A DNA stretch of 61,528 bases from Bacillota bacterium (GCA_021797825.1 JAJZZA010000009.1:1-61528); one strand, 5' to 3'; positions 44,438-53,932 are shown, numbered from the stretch's first letter. Made by a program: numbers and translations. Notes: generated by a model from the letters alone, not told the origin.

Positions 44438-47109
44438 GCGTCATCCCCCAATTCCACCAAGTCCCGAATTTCCTGATCGCTCATTTCGGTCAACCAGCGG
44501 TCGGAGGAGTCTCCCGCCATCAGCACCGTCGCCGAAATGCGGCGCTTGGATTCAATCAAACGGTCAATCCGCTCTTCCAACGTCCCCCGCGCAATCAATT
44601 TGCGCACCGAGACCAACTTGGTCTGCCCGATTCGCCACACCCGGTCGGTGGCTTGATCCTCAATCGCCGGATTCCACCACCGGTCATAATGAATAACATG
44701 CTGGGCATGCACCAGGTTAAGTCCCACTCCTCCCGCCTTAAGCGAGGCAATCAGGATGCGCGGTCCGTCCGCTTCCGCCACCTGCGCCAAAATCCGATCG
44801 CGTTCCAATTTGTTGAGGCCGCCGTGGAAAAACGCCACCGGCACGTGAAATTTCCGTGCCAAGTAGGGTTTTAAAAGCCCCCCCATGCGGACATATTGGG
44901 TAAAAATCACCACGCGGTCGCCGGTTTCCAAAATGGCTTCCAGCAATTCCTCCAAGCGGTCCAGCTTGCCGGATCGGCCCTTTAGCGCAGATCCGCGACC
45001 CAAATAGGATTCCGGGTGGTTGACCACCTGCTTCAACTGGGTCAACGCGGTAAGTATCATACCCCGCCGCGCCATCGGATTGTGCCCGTCCGCTTGGTTC
45101 ATCTCCTCCCACAACTGCTCGACCACTGCTTGGTACAGCCCAGCTTGTTCCCGGGTAATGCCGGTCCATTCTTTTATCTCCACCTTGTCCGGCAAATCGG
45201 GCAAAATCGTCGGATCGGTCTTGACCCGTCGCAACACGAAGGGCTCCAGCAGATGCTGCAAGCGGTCGATGGCGGCGCGGTCGCGGTTTCTGGCAATGGG
45301 CCGCTCGAATTCCTGCCGGAACTCCGCCTCGCTACCCAAGTAGCCGGGATTCAGCACATCCATTTCGGCCCACAAGTCCCCCAGCCGGTTTTCCACCGGC
45401 GTGCCGGTTAGCGCCACGCGCCACCCGGATCTGATCTGGCGCAAGGCTCGCGCCCGCTTTGTGCGGTGATTCTTTAAGTGCTGAGCTTCATCCGCCACCA
45501 CCCCGGTCCACACCACATCCTTTAAGAAGTGGGCGTCGCGGGCCAGCACATCATACGTCGTCAGGATGACCTGCTGTCGGTTGACCCATTTTGCGAACTC
45601 CGCACCGGTTCGCCGCCCCAATCCTAAATGCGTGGTCACGGGGGCCTCTGGAAAGAACCGGCGGAATTCGCGCTCCCAGTTCGACACCACCGACAGCGGA
45701 CAAATCAACAAGATCGGCCCGGACCATTGCGTTCGGTAATCGGCCAGGGCCGCAATCACCTCGACCGTCTTGCCCAGTCCCATGTCATCGGCCAACAAGG
45801 CGCCGAGGCCCAGCGCCATCCGTTGCCGCAGCCAGGCCACCCCATCCACCTGGTATGGCCGCAAGGTGCCCAAAAACCCGTCAATCGGCAAGGTCAATTC
45901 CCGCGGAGCACGAAGCGCGCTGACCGCATCCCGCACAATGTCACCATCGTCGATGGAAATCCCGCAAATCTCCGCCTCCAGATGCAGGCGCAGCATCTCT
46001 TCCCCGCGCACTTTTTTCTGGCGGACGCGCTCATATAGCGACCGCGCCCGTTGCACCAAGGCGGAGTCGGCCACCACCCAGCGGTTCCTGATCTTGACCA
46101 GAGGTCCTTGGGCCAGCACCAGGCGGCGCAGTTCTTCCACCGACACCGGCTCGCCGTCTACGGCGACTTCCCAGTTGACTTCCGCAATCTGGTTCAGGGT
46201 AAATGTGCTGGGCACATCGGGAGCCACCAGCCGGCCCCGCACCGTCAGTTGCGGTCGACGCCAATGACGGGGCAACTCCAGGCGGACGCCTAAAGCCATC
46301 AAAGCCGGCACTTCCTGTCGCCAGAACGTCTCGGTCTCCTGAGCTGCAAGATGGACGGGAATGGTTCCCTCCCGGCCCAGTGCCCGCCGCCAAGGCGGCC
46401 AGCGCAACGCCCAGTCGGCAACTTCCTCGGTCTCCATTCCCGCTCCGTTGCCAGACGCTACTTCCAGCGTGATTTGCTCACCGTCGGCGATCCCGCTGAT
46501 GCGGACCACCGTGGCTCCGCCCTCCGCCCAGTCCGTTTCCATGATTTGGCTGGCCTCATCCTGCCAGGCTTGCGCCGCCCGCAGGAGTACGGCCCGGTCG
46601 GCGGGGTTGACCTCCCATGGTTGGCGCGGACGCAACAGGCGGGCCAAGTAGCGGCGGCCCAGCGGACCGCCGATGACTAGCCGACTTTCCAACGGCGGGG
46701 CCTGGCGACGGATGTAATCGTCGGCCCAGTCGTCCAAAAAGGCCATGACCTCGGATTCTGAAACCCCGGAGGACTCTCCGATATATTGCCGGACCATCTC
46801 CTGATGCCGGACCAGTTTCCAGTGAGGCACCACACCCAATCCGGCGGGACGGACCGACGGCAGAATGATGCCATGCATGAGGCAGTCCAGAAAGAGACTC
46901 CACCAACCGAAAATTTGGCGGGCCGCCGCGCCCCTGTCGGCTTGGGCCCAGATTACCCCGGCATCCCGGTCAATCCACTCCCGGCCCGCAATGACCGGAA
47001 CCGGGTCCGGTCCCGCCACCGCCAAGAACCCCCATTGGCCTTCGCGCAGGCAAGGACGGACCGCGCACTCCTCCGCTGGCAGAGCCACGTTCGCCGAATA
47101 TCGTTCCAT
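44419..47109 (-). CDS. SNF2-family DNA-dependent ATPase
   Basis: 896 residues from ATG 47109; the frame is open to 47283, but upstream residues lack coding character. N-terminal ~400 residues are the bacterial SNF2-associated region ('PPWRRALGREGTIPVHLAAQ'). The helicase core has motif I 'DDMGLGKT' (441-448), motif II 'DEAQ' (540-543), 'ALTGTPVENRLGDLW', 'KAGGVGLNLVHAQHVIHYDR' and motif VI 'QATDRVWRIGQ' (819-829). DEAQ in place of DEAH is common in this subgroup. These ATPases translocate on double-stranded DNA to displace proteins or aid repair. Co-transcribed with the SWIM and SDR genes. Confidence 0.93.
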   Translation of the reverse strand: MERYSANVALPAEECAVRPCLREGQWGFLAVAGPDPVPVIAGREWIDRDAGVIWAQADRGAAARQIFGWWSLFLDCLMHGIILPSVRPAGLGVVPHWKLVRHQEMVRQYIGESSGVSESEVMAFLDDWADDYIRRQAPPLESRLVIGGPLGRRYLARLLRPRQPWEVNPADRAVLLRAAQAWQDEASQIMETDWAEGGATVVRISGIADGEQITLEVASGNGAGMETEEVADWALRWPPWRRALGREGTIPVHLAAQETETFWRQEVPALMALGVRLELPRHWRRPQLTVRGRLVAPDVPSTFTLNQIAEVNWEVAVDGEPVSVEELRRLVLAQGPLVKIRNRWVVADSALVQRARSLYERVRQKKVRGEEMLRLHLEAEICGISIDDGDIVRDAVSALRAPRELTLPIDGFLGTLRPYQVDGVAWLRQRMALGLGALLADDMGLGKTVEVIAALADYRTQWSGPILLICPLSVVSNWEREFRRFFPEAPVTTHLGLGRRTGAEFAKWVNRQQVILTTYDVLARDAHFLKDVVWTGVVADEAQHLKNHRTKRARALRQIRSGWRVALTGTPVENRLGDLWAEMDVLNPGYLGSEAEFRQEFERPIARNRDRAAIDRLQHLLEPFVLRRVKTDPTILPDLPDKVEIKEWTGITREQAGLYQAVVEQLWEEMNQADGHNPMARRGMILTALTQLKQVVNHPESYLGRGSALKGRSGKLDRLEELLEAILETGDRVVIFTQYVRMGGLLKPYLARKFHVPVAFFHGGLNKLERDRILAQVAEADGPRILIASLKAGGVGLNLVHAQHVIHYDRWWNPAIEDQATDRVWRIGQTKLVSVRKLIARGTLEERIDRLIESKRRISATVLMAGDSSDRWLTEMSDQEIRDLVELGDDAWIAGD

Positions 47110-48833
47110 GACGCCCCGTCTTTCATCGATATCAGGGGGCCGCATCGTCTCCGGGACCGGGTAGTCCTGGGGAGACGTGAAGCCACCCCCGCTGGCCATT
47201 AAACGCGTTGCGGACCCGCACCACCACCCCCGTCCCGCAACGCGGCTTACCGGCGGTTCTGGGCCACGGCATCCCAATGCCATCCGCTCAGCACGCGGCT
47301 TTCAAAGCCATGCCGCCAACGCCTTTGGCCGCTTCGAGCCACAAACCTGCCGGTCCCGGCGGGCCCCGTTGTCCCGTAACCGTCAGCTGCTTTGACCGCA
47401 ACGGGTGTTGGCACATAATCGCAGACCGGGACAGCCACATCTGGCGCCCGCCCGCCTCGGCTGGGCAACGGGCGCGTGAAAACATCCCGCATCAATCCCG
47501 CAGGTAATGACCGCGCCCGTGAACCGGCTCGCGGTTGACGGAGGTGATCGCCTGCCATGCGCTGCATAGCCCGGCGATGGGGCGAACCAGTATCAAAAAA
47601 GAGGGGGCAAACCCGGCTATGAGGTCTGCACACGGGGTGGGCGATAGCCGCACGGCTGCCAGGGCGTGTGCCCGGGATGGCCGCGGCATCGGCACCATGT
47701 CCGCATCCCGTGGGGACCCGGCCCAGGCCCTCGGTGGGGAGACGACGTCCAACACAGGCACAAAAGGCGCTGGCCGCTCCGCAAGAACGAAGGTCCATTC
47801 CACCACCTCCGACACCCGTCGCCGCTACCGGGTGAATAACTCGTACATTATACCAGACATCCCGGTTCCAATCCAGAATGTGAGCCATCGCCGCATCACG
47901 CCCGTTGCCCCAGCCAGCAGGCACGCGGCCAGCGAATCCGTCCCCCTGGTTGTGCGGAGCACTCCTTCACCCTTGCGGACTGTGCGGCAGTCACTGGCCT
48001 CATGCGTCCATCCGCCGCCGGGACCCGCTGGCACCGGCGATGGCCAACCTGCCTCACAATATCCACTCCGCGCACCCCTTCGCTTCCACACCTAGCCGCC
48101 AAATACGCACACCGGGTCCTTACGACGGCGTCGCGATGGCTGGCGAGGCCGTGTCGCGCTGTGACCGCGTGCGAGCAGACCGGGGATTTCGCCGATAGAT
48201 ATCAGGCAGCCGGTTGTGTACAATGGAATGGGTAAGGTAAGTATTGGCAACGCCACCGTGGGTTTCGGCACGGGCCGATAACGCCCTGCCGAAGGTGGCA
48301 ATTGGCGCAATAACCGCGAAAAACGGCGCGCTGCCCCGTTCGCCCAGGGTGCTCTTGAGGACGGCCCGGGGAATTGCCGGCAAGCATGCCTGTCCTATGC
48401 GGCAGGAGGCGCGATGTGCGGGATTTGCCGGGCGGCGCGGGGTTGCGACGTTTTGAGCCGGGGACCCGGCTGCCTGGCAGGAAGAACGGCTGATGCACCC
48501 AAACCTGGATGGTTTGGCTGGGCCCGTCAGCGTTTGTCCACGTTGCACGCGGGTCAAGTTCGGTTGCGGCCAGGCGAGCCGTCCCCCAACCAGAACCGGG
48601 TTCCATCGTTGCCAGCAAGCGGGCAGGAGCGGTCTGTAATTGTCGTTCACCCGGGATGGATCCGTCCGATTCCATCCGCCAGAGTCCATTGCTCAAAGCA
48701 ATGGTCTGGGCTGACGGCCGCCGCGGCGCATCGGGCGACATGCGGCGCCTTGCCAGGCGAAATCGGTGGCAAAGAGCATAAGATCCAGAAGGACTCACGC
48801 GGTATTGGCAGTTGGCGGAGCGGAGGTCAGGGA
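47110..48833. other. 1.7-kb stretch without a supported gene
   Basis: Open frames on both strands are Arg/Pro/Ala-rich. The best signals are on the minus strand: a TGG-TATAAT extended -10 near 47848-47853 and a GGAGGTGGTGGA-ATG at 47798, but the frame it opens (to 47247) does not look coding. An overlapping frame from GTG 47815 to 47492 ('VVEWTFVLAERPAPFVPVLD') reads better but has no known domain. The plus strand before 48834 holds the leader of the next gene. Confidence 0.35.
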
Positions 48834-49427
48834 ATGGATAGGGAAACGCGGAAATTTTGGGAGCAGCGACGCCGCGAAATGTTGCGGCACAATCGAGGCC
48901 GGCGGACTTCGGGTGGCATAGGCATCCCGGTGACGACCGGATTAATCCTGACCATGGCGCTGGGGTGGTTGGTCGAAACCTACGCACCCGGCCTGCTCGC
49001 TATAATGGTCACGCGCCCGGGCGGCTCTATCGCCCTGGTCTTATTGGCCACCATCTTGCCGGGCAGCCTGTTGGGTCTCCTCTTTGCCGGCGTGTTTGTC
49101 TGGATGATTGGTTCCCAAATAGAAAGCGTGGCGGCCCCCTGGCAATATCTTCTGATATTTTTCGGTTCCGGGGTGTTGGGCGGCATCGCCGCCTCCATGT
49201 TGGGCGGCATCGGGCTCGGGGGATCATTTGCCGCGTTTGGCTTGGCCGGCGGGTACGTCCGCGCGATGGCGCGGATTTCAGAACGCAGCGCCGTGCAATG
49301 GACGCTGCTCATTCTCGGACTTAACGTCGTCCTCTCCGGATTTCAGCCCACGATACTGGCGGGCATGGCCACCGCATTTCTAACTGGACTGGGGATTGCC
49401 CTAGCCGTTAGGCTGGGCGAGCGCTAA
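48834..49427 (+). CDS. Rhomboid-fold membrane protein lacking catalytic residues
   Basis: 197 residues from ATG 48834 with GGAGG 7 bases upstream. A basic cytoplasmic N-terminus is followed by about six membrane helices in the rhomboid order. 'LLFAGVFVWMIGSQIESVAA' matches rhomboid TM2 and loop ('HLLFNMLALWIFG' in active members), but the His and Asn are Gly and Ala. 'GGSFAAFGLAGGY' matches the GxSG serine motif with Ser kept and the following Gly replaced by Phe. The TM6 His is absent ('PTILAGMATAFLTGLG'). It is thus probably an inactive rhomboid-like protein, perhaps binding membrane clients. Assignment is by pattern. Confidence 0.65.
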   Translation: MDRETRKFWEQRRREMLRHNRGRRTSGGIGIPVTTGLILTMALGWLVETYAPGLLAIMVTRPGGSIALVLLATILPGSLLGLLFAGVFVWMIGSQIESVAAPWQYLLIFFGSGVLGGIAASMLGGIGLGGSFAAFGLAGGYVRAMARISERSAVQWTLLILGLNVVLSGFQPTILAGMATAFLTGLGIALAVRLGER

Positions 49428-49932
49428 ACGGGGGCACCGTCCCGGTCTGCCAACACAAGCGGGCTCGCGGTGTTCCATCCCGCGACCGCCCATTAGCCGA
49501 CACGGGTTACAGCGACCCGGACCGCTAGGCGGATCCTTCTCGGTTCATCTAGAGCCTACTCCCCCACCAATCCGCGAACGCTCCGGCCTAGTGCTTTGCA
49601 ACCGACCGATGCTGCCGGCTAAGTGCAGGGAGGGATTCATCCCCCAACAAGTCGATTGGTGTCTCGTCCTCATCGAGAGAGGGCGAGACCCCAGCGATTT
49701 TCATCCCACAGGTTAACCAAGGGGTTTTTCGCCGGTGTTTGCCGTAAAACCCCCAAGGTGTTCCCGCAAGCCCAGTGCGCAGCCTGATTTGCTCACTGGG
49801 CCAGGCTGTCGGAAAAGTCCGTGATGCGTAAGACAGCATCCCCACCCACAGGACGTTGTCTTCGCAAATGCCTCCACCGCGCGATGCCAGGCACGTGGGG
49901 ACACTGGTTGCGCCCGGGCGGAACATTTGCGG
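49428..49932. other. Intergenic stretch, no supported gene
   Basis: A minus-strand frame ending near 49588 includes 'MKIAGVSPSLDEDETPIDLL', which reads like protein but has only a weak start signal. Nothing else stands out. Confidence 0.3.
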
Positions 49933-50109
49933 CTAGTGGCCGGGCCTGACCGGGTGATGAAACCGCGCCACGGTATCGGGGACGTGTTCCCAGTCCTCGG
50001 CGGCGAACCGGCACGCCGGATACAAGGAGCACTGAATGACGCGGCGACCGTCTTTCCCTTCCCGCTCCTCGAGTCGCCCAACATGACAGACTGGACAGGT
50101 TTGTTCCAT
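49933..50109 (-). CDS. Topoisomerase-type C4 zinc-ribbon miniprotein
   Basis: 58 residues from ATG 50109. Four Cys in the topoisomerase C4 zinc-finger arrangement: 'CPVCHVGRLEEREGKDGRRV' then 'QCSLYPACRF' (CxxC...CxxxxC), with the 'YP.C' of bacterial topoisomerase I tails. A free-standing copy could bind single-stranded DNA or act as an adaptor. It is in a different frame from the longer shadow frames here. A well-spaced promoter (50178-50206) precedes it; GTGAG lies just before the start. Short length lowers certainty, but the Cys pattern is hard to explain otherwise. Confidence 0.75.
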   Translation of the reverse strand: MEQTCPVCHVGRLEEREGKDGRRVIQCSLYPACRFAAEDWEHVPDTVARFHHPVRPGH

Positions 50110-50177
50110 GAAATCTCACGCCTTTCCCCTACCGCAACCTTCCGTACTATAGCCCGGTCTCCCCGTTCCCTACCTAA

Positions 50178-50206
50178 ATTATACCGCACCACCAATTCCT
50201 TGGTAA
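50178..50206 (-). promoter_or_regulatory. Promoter of the zinc-ribbon gene
   Basis: On the minus strand TTACCA (50201-50206), a 17-base spacer, and a perfect TATAAT (50178-50183). Start of transcription near 50171, about 60 bases before the ATG. Confidence 0.6.
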
Positions 50207-50293
50207 GAATCCGACGCTTGCTTCCCACATTTTTGCCTCCATGGAGAGTCATACCATTCCCTCACTGATCCGGTACTGTCCGGGGACCGCAGT

Positions 50294-50310
50294 GCAATAC
50301 CAGGTATTGC
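50294..50310. promoter_or_regulatory. Perfect 17-base palindrome, candidate operator of the MerR-like gene
   Basis: GCAATACC-A-GGTATTGC, 8-base arms around one base, 57 bases before the start of the MerR-like gene. A possible -35 box TTGCCA begins in its right arm. The regulator encoded downstream is the natural candidate to bind it. Confidence 0.55.
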
Positions 50311-50367
50311 CATTTTGCCGGGGGCAGTGTACGCTATCCATACCATTTTGTGGCAGGAGGGAATCTT

Positions 50368-50940
50368 ATGGGAACTGTCCTTACCGTCGCGGAGATCGCT
50401 CAGCAGTTGCATCTGCCTGAGTCAACCGTGCGATACTATCGCGACCGCTTTAGTGCCTACATACCCGTGGTCGGGGAAGGACGTCATCGCCGCTATCCCG
50501 AGGAGGCTGTGGAGGTGTTTCGCACCATTGCCGACGGTCTTCGGGGAGGCGGTAGCGCGGGCCTGGTCGAAGACACACTGGCCCGCACCTTTGCTCGCAC
50601 CACCACCCTCGCCGAATCCCGGACGCAATCCCCGGCGGTGGCGTCCCCAGTTGACCTGGCCATCGCGCAATCGCTTATGCAAACGCAAAACCTGCTCGGA
50701 AACCTGCAAGCGGCGCTGTCGGCGCTGGCCCAAGCACAGTCTGACGGCCAACAATCCATCAGCGATTTGAGCCAGGAAGTCGCGTGCCTCCGGGCGCAGC
50801 TTGAGCACCGGCAACGTTTCGCCGAAGCTCGCGACCGGCAGATTGTGGCAGACATTCGAGCCGCCTTAACTCCACGGCGATCATGGTGGCGACGTGTGTT
50901 AAGTTCTTCCCCGGCCCACCACTCCGCGCCGAGCGCCTAA
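50368..50940 (+). CDS. MerR-like DNA-binding protein with C-terminal coiled coil
   Basis: 190 residues from ATG 50368, with AGGAGGGA upstream. The N-terminal winged helix 'TVAEIAQQLHLPESTVRYYR' followed by 'GEGRHRRYPEEAVEVFRTIA' is a MerR-type domain. A Thr/Ala-rich linker leads to a helical, probably coiled-coil region (about 100-165, 'SDLSQEVACLRAQLEHRQRF') and a basic tail. No metal or drug ligand Cys cluster is present, so it is not a classic metal sensor. The layout resembles RacA- or phage-type MerR proteins. A perfect palindrome precedes the gene, suggesting autoregulation. Confidence 0.85.
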   Translation: MGTVLTVAEIAQQLHLPESTVRYYRDRFSAYIPVVGEGRHRRYPEEAVEVFRTIADGLRGGGSAGLVEDTLARTFARTTTLAESRTQSPAVASPVDLAIAQSLMQTQNLLGNLQAALSALAQAQSDGQQSISDLSQEVACLRAQLEHRQRFAEARDRQIVADIRAALTPRRSWWRRVLSSSPAHHSAPSA

Positions 50941-51375
50941 CATCCCTGCTGACCAAACCGTCAACTGCCATGATGACAAGCCGCATCACGGCAGGAGGGG
51001 CCAATTAGGCTTCGCCTCGGCGGTGGGGCGCGAACACGGCTCACCCCAATCCTGGGTTAAGCTGCCCGACTTTGCGCGTATTGATGGGCATTCGTCGCCT
51101 TCTTCCGTGGTGGCCGGAGGGCGTGTTTGACAGAAATCAGGCGGCGTGCGATATGCTGGCAGCCGGGGTGACCAGTCAGTTCGGCCCATCCTCGAGGGCG
51201 GGGGGCGGGTACGCGCCAGCGCGCCCCGCGGCGAGGGGTTCGGGCCGGCGCCAGCAGCCGCACGGAGGGCAGCCGTTTTGGGCAATTGAAGAACGCTGCC
51301 GGCGACGGCCCCCACCGAAATCCGTGCGAACTCACCGCGTCATCATGGACAGGGTATCCCCGAATATCGCCCCAT
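50941..51375. other. Intergenic stretch leading into an IS605-type relic
   Basis: No supported gene. The plus-strand frame that runs through it joins the first recognisable TnpB residues near 51390, so part may be degraded TnpB coding sequence. Confidence 0.3.
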
Positions 51376-51690
51376 GGGCGGGGAAACACGGCCGCGTAAT
51401 CGGCGGTTTTGAACCGTCATCGCGTCTCGGTGCGGCAACTGCAACCCTCAGCTCACCCTGACGGATCGCGAATGGACCTGTCCCCCATGTGGGTGCCACC
51501 ATGATCGGGATGTGTTGGCGGCGGGACGCTTCGCCTTTGCGAAGCCCTGTACGGGGCGGGAGACGCCTGGTGGGCTGGGGATCGCCAAAAGAACGGCACA
51601 AGCCCTAAGAAGCGGTGGCGCGAGGCAGCAGGAACCTGATGCGGTGAGGCTTGGGAATCCTCCCGGCTTCAGCCGGGCGAGGATGTCAAG
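51376..51690 (+). pseudogene. TnpB (IS605/IS1341-type) 3' relic with right end
   Basis: 'RVIGGFEPSSR' in one frame is followed, after a frame change, by 'CGNCNPQLTLTDREWTCPPC' and 'GCHHDRDVLAAGRFA', the zinc-ribbon and last RuvC Asp region of TnpB. Downstream, CCCGGCT-TC-AGCCGGG (51662-51677) and the ending GAGGATGTCAAG match the right-end hairpin of IS605-group elements, which also forms the end of the guide (omega) RNA. The N-terminal and most RuvC parts are gone. The element is inactive as a transposon; the 3' RNA region looks preserved. Confidence 0.7.
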
Positions 51691-51767
51691 CAACCGACTG
51701 CTCAACCAGCCTGAAACCGTTCCGCGTCGCGTTGAGGCGGAAAGCCGCCGGTTCCGGTGGGATTCGC

Positions 51768-52907
51768 CTACTCATTGAAGCGGTGTTCCCGGGAATAACC
51801 GGAAACCACCGGATCCGGGGTTTCCCCCGGCAAAACCACCCGCTCCTGCCAGACCCGCACCCCGGCGACCCAGGCGGCCACCACCATGCCCGCCACCGGC
51901 ACCGCAAACAATGCCCCCCAGACTCCTTGCAACTTGGCCCCAATCATGAGCGCCAAGACCGCCAGCACGGGATGCAGGCCAACCTGGCTGCGCATGATGC
52001 GCGGCACCAGCACCTGCGACTCCAAGATGTGGATGGCCGCCAACAGTATGAGCAGTTCCGGAACCTGCACCAGCGGATGCAAGAACAGGGCAAGCAAAAA
52101 CGGTACAATGGCGCCCAGCACCGGTCCCAACAGCGGCACCAGTTCCATGACCCCCGCCAGCAGCCCCAAGACCATGGGATAGGGCAGGCCAATAATCCAG
52201 CAGCCGATTCCGAAGGCTCCTCCAATCATAATCGACAGCGCCACCTGGCCGCGCACATAACCGCCGATGACCCGAACCAGGGTGTGTTCAACCGCCAACA
52301 ACAAATCCCGCTTGGATTCCGGCATCAATCGCAGCATGGCCAGTTGGATGCGTTCGGCGTCCAGCAGCAAATAGATCGTAATAAAGCCGGTGATGACCGT
52401 GTCAACCAACCCATTGACCAGCGTCGCCACCACGTTAAGGGTTCTGGTCACGATAAAGGTCGAGACTTGACCGATGCTGGACAACACACGGTCTTGGATT
52501 TGGGTGACGTCAACCTTGATTCCCAACTGCCCCACCCAGTTCATAAATCCTGGGGTCGCCACGATCACGCGATGGACGTCGGCGGGCAACTTCCCAACCA
52601 GCGACGCGATCTGGCTGGCCAACACAGTAGTCAGAAAACCGCCGCCGACAATGATCGTCACGATCGCCCCGAAAACCACCATCAGCACCGCCCACGGTCT
52701 TCGCCAATGGAGTGCTAACCGGTCGACTAAAGGGCTCAGCGTAATTTCAAACACCATCGCCATCACCAACACCAGCACCACCGGCCCGATGCGCGACAAT
52801 ACCGCCCAGGCGGCATAGATCCCTACGCCCAGTCCCAACACCACCATCACCACGTCCCGGGCAATGGTAAGGCGTTCGCGCCAGTTGACCGGCTTCATCT
52901 CCGCCAT
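51768..52907 (-). CDS. AI-2E family (UPF0118) membrane permease
   Basis: 379 residues from ATG 52907 with GGGGGACGTG upstream (ATG 52898 possible). About eight membrane helices with the AI-2E pattern: a pair of N-terminal helices, 'VFEITLSPLVDRLALHWRRP', a long soluble loop, 'GYVRGQVALSIMIGGAFGIG', 'LLAGVMELVPLLGPVLGAIV' and 'ILESQVLVPRIMRSQVGLHP'. Family members export AI-2 or exchange Na+/H+; for this one the substrate is unknown. No neighbours in operon. Confidence 0.92.
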   Translation of the reverse strand: MAEMKPVNWRERLTIARDVVMVVLGLGVGIYAAWAVLSRIGPVVLVLVMAMVFEITLSPLVDRLALHWRRPWAVLMVVFGAIVTIIVGGGFLTTVLASQIASLVGKLPADVHRVIVATPGFMNWVGQLGIKVDVTQIQDRVLSSIGQVSTFIVTRTLNVVATLVNGLVDTVITGFITIYLLLDAERIQLAMLRLMPESKRDLLLAVEHTLVRVIGGYVRGQVALSIMIGGAFGIGCWIIGLPYPMVLGLLAGVMELVPLLGPVLGAIVPFLLALFLHPLVQVPELLILLAAIHILESQVLVPRIMRSQVGLHPVLAVLALMIGAKLQGVWGALFAVPVAGMVVAAWVAGVRVWQERVVLPGETPDPVVSGYSREHRFNE

Positions 52908-53266
52908 CAGGTCACGTCCCCCGTCATCCGTTTCCCCCCGGCCTTGCCACCATCGGTTGGCTGCACCGACGGCATCCTGATTCCATTGTATCGGGAAACC
53001 CGGAATTCTAGTAGCCGAACCCGCAATCTTGCCGCTCGGCGACGGTGTCAAGACGGCCACGAGCATGCTCCGCCAGCGATTAGGGCAACACCCGGGGCGG
53101 CCGTTGGCGGCAGTATCACGGCATTAAAGCGTCGGATGGCTGGAGAGGTTCTCCCCCCCAGCCACAGACCGGCAAGCAGGGGGATGGCCGGTATCCGCAT
53201 GCCAACCAGCCGACAATTCCTCCCTCACCCGGCAATCGCGCTCCTGGCCTACTGCAGCGGAACCGG
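52908..53266. other. Intergenic stretch, nothing recognised
   Basis: Holds the presumed promoter of the minus-strand AI-2E gene and the end of the DUF3794 gene. Only shadow frames; no clear hairpin found. Confidence 0.3.
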
Positions 53267-53791
53267 TTACACGGGACAGACCCCGGGGGTCAAGGTGGAA
53301 ACGGTAACCTGCTCAGTACGCGTAACTTTGACGACCAGTTGGATGACGGCTTTTTCCAGCAGCTTGTGGTAACGCGGTTCCGAATCGACGGCGCAGATTG
53401 GTTCATCTTTTTCTCCCACCACCTCGGCGCTTTCAATTTGACAATCGTCACCGGTCAACGCACCGGCAATGTTGACGAAACAATGAAACGGCAGCCACAC
53501 GTGGGTATGAACGACTTTGCCGTGCGCAATTTGCGCCCCCAACCCCCCGTCCGGGAACGGCACCACCCCCTCTTTGTCGAGGGTTTTGTAGTTGATGTTC
53601 TTGCGCAAGGTGCCGTCGATTATTACCAACCCATCTTGCACCAGGCAATTTTCGACCGTCACACTCTTGCTGATATCCTTGATTTCGAAAAGCGGCGGAT
53701 CCAGCGGGATTTCCGTAACCACCAACACTTCACAGACATTTTGCCCGATGACGACAGGTACCTTGATACACCGGTTGGGATCCTCAGCCAC
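53267..53791 (-). CDS. DUF3794/SPOCS-domain protein
   Basis: 174 residues from GTG 53791, chosen because AAAGGAGG stands 8 bases upstream. A single SPOCS (DUF3794) beta domain: 'KVPVVIGQNVCEVLVVTEIP', 'VENCLVQDGLVIIDGTLRKN', 'HTHVWLPFHCFVNIAGALTG'. SPOCS domains occur in SipL and spore-coat proteins of spore-forming Bacillota, where they assemble the coat. This one lacks the LysM domain of SipL. It supports a spore-forming host; its own role in coat assembly is inference. Confidence 0.85.
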   Translation of the reverse strand: MAEDPNRCIKVPVVIGQNVCEVLVVTEIPLDPPLFEIKDISKSVTVENCLVQDGLVIIDGTLRKNINYKTLDKEGVVPFPDGGLGAQIAHGKVVHTHVWLPFHCFVNIAGALTGDDCQIESAEVVGEKDEPICAVDSEPRYHKLLEKAVIQLVVKVTRTEQVTVSTLTPGVCPV

Positions 53792-53932
53792 GACGCGTGC
53801 CTCCTTTCTGGGATTACCCCTACGATATGCGTCCACCCCCCGATGGTGCGGCCAAAACCCCGGAAAAGCATTCGCCGAACTTCGGCACCCGTGCCACCCC
53901 GGCCTGGGTAAACGGCCTCGTCCGGGTTGGCG

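Noticed and set aside
47247-47924. 225-codon minus-strand frame with an upstream TATAAT and a GGAGG-ATG at 47798
   Set aside because: Start signals are attractive, but the protein is Arg/Gly/Pro-rich without any fold-like segment; left as a possible relic.
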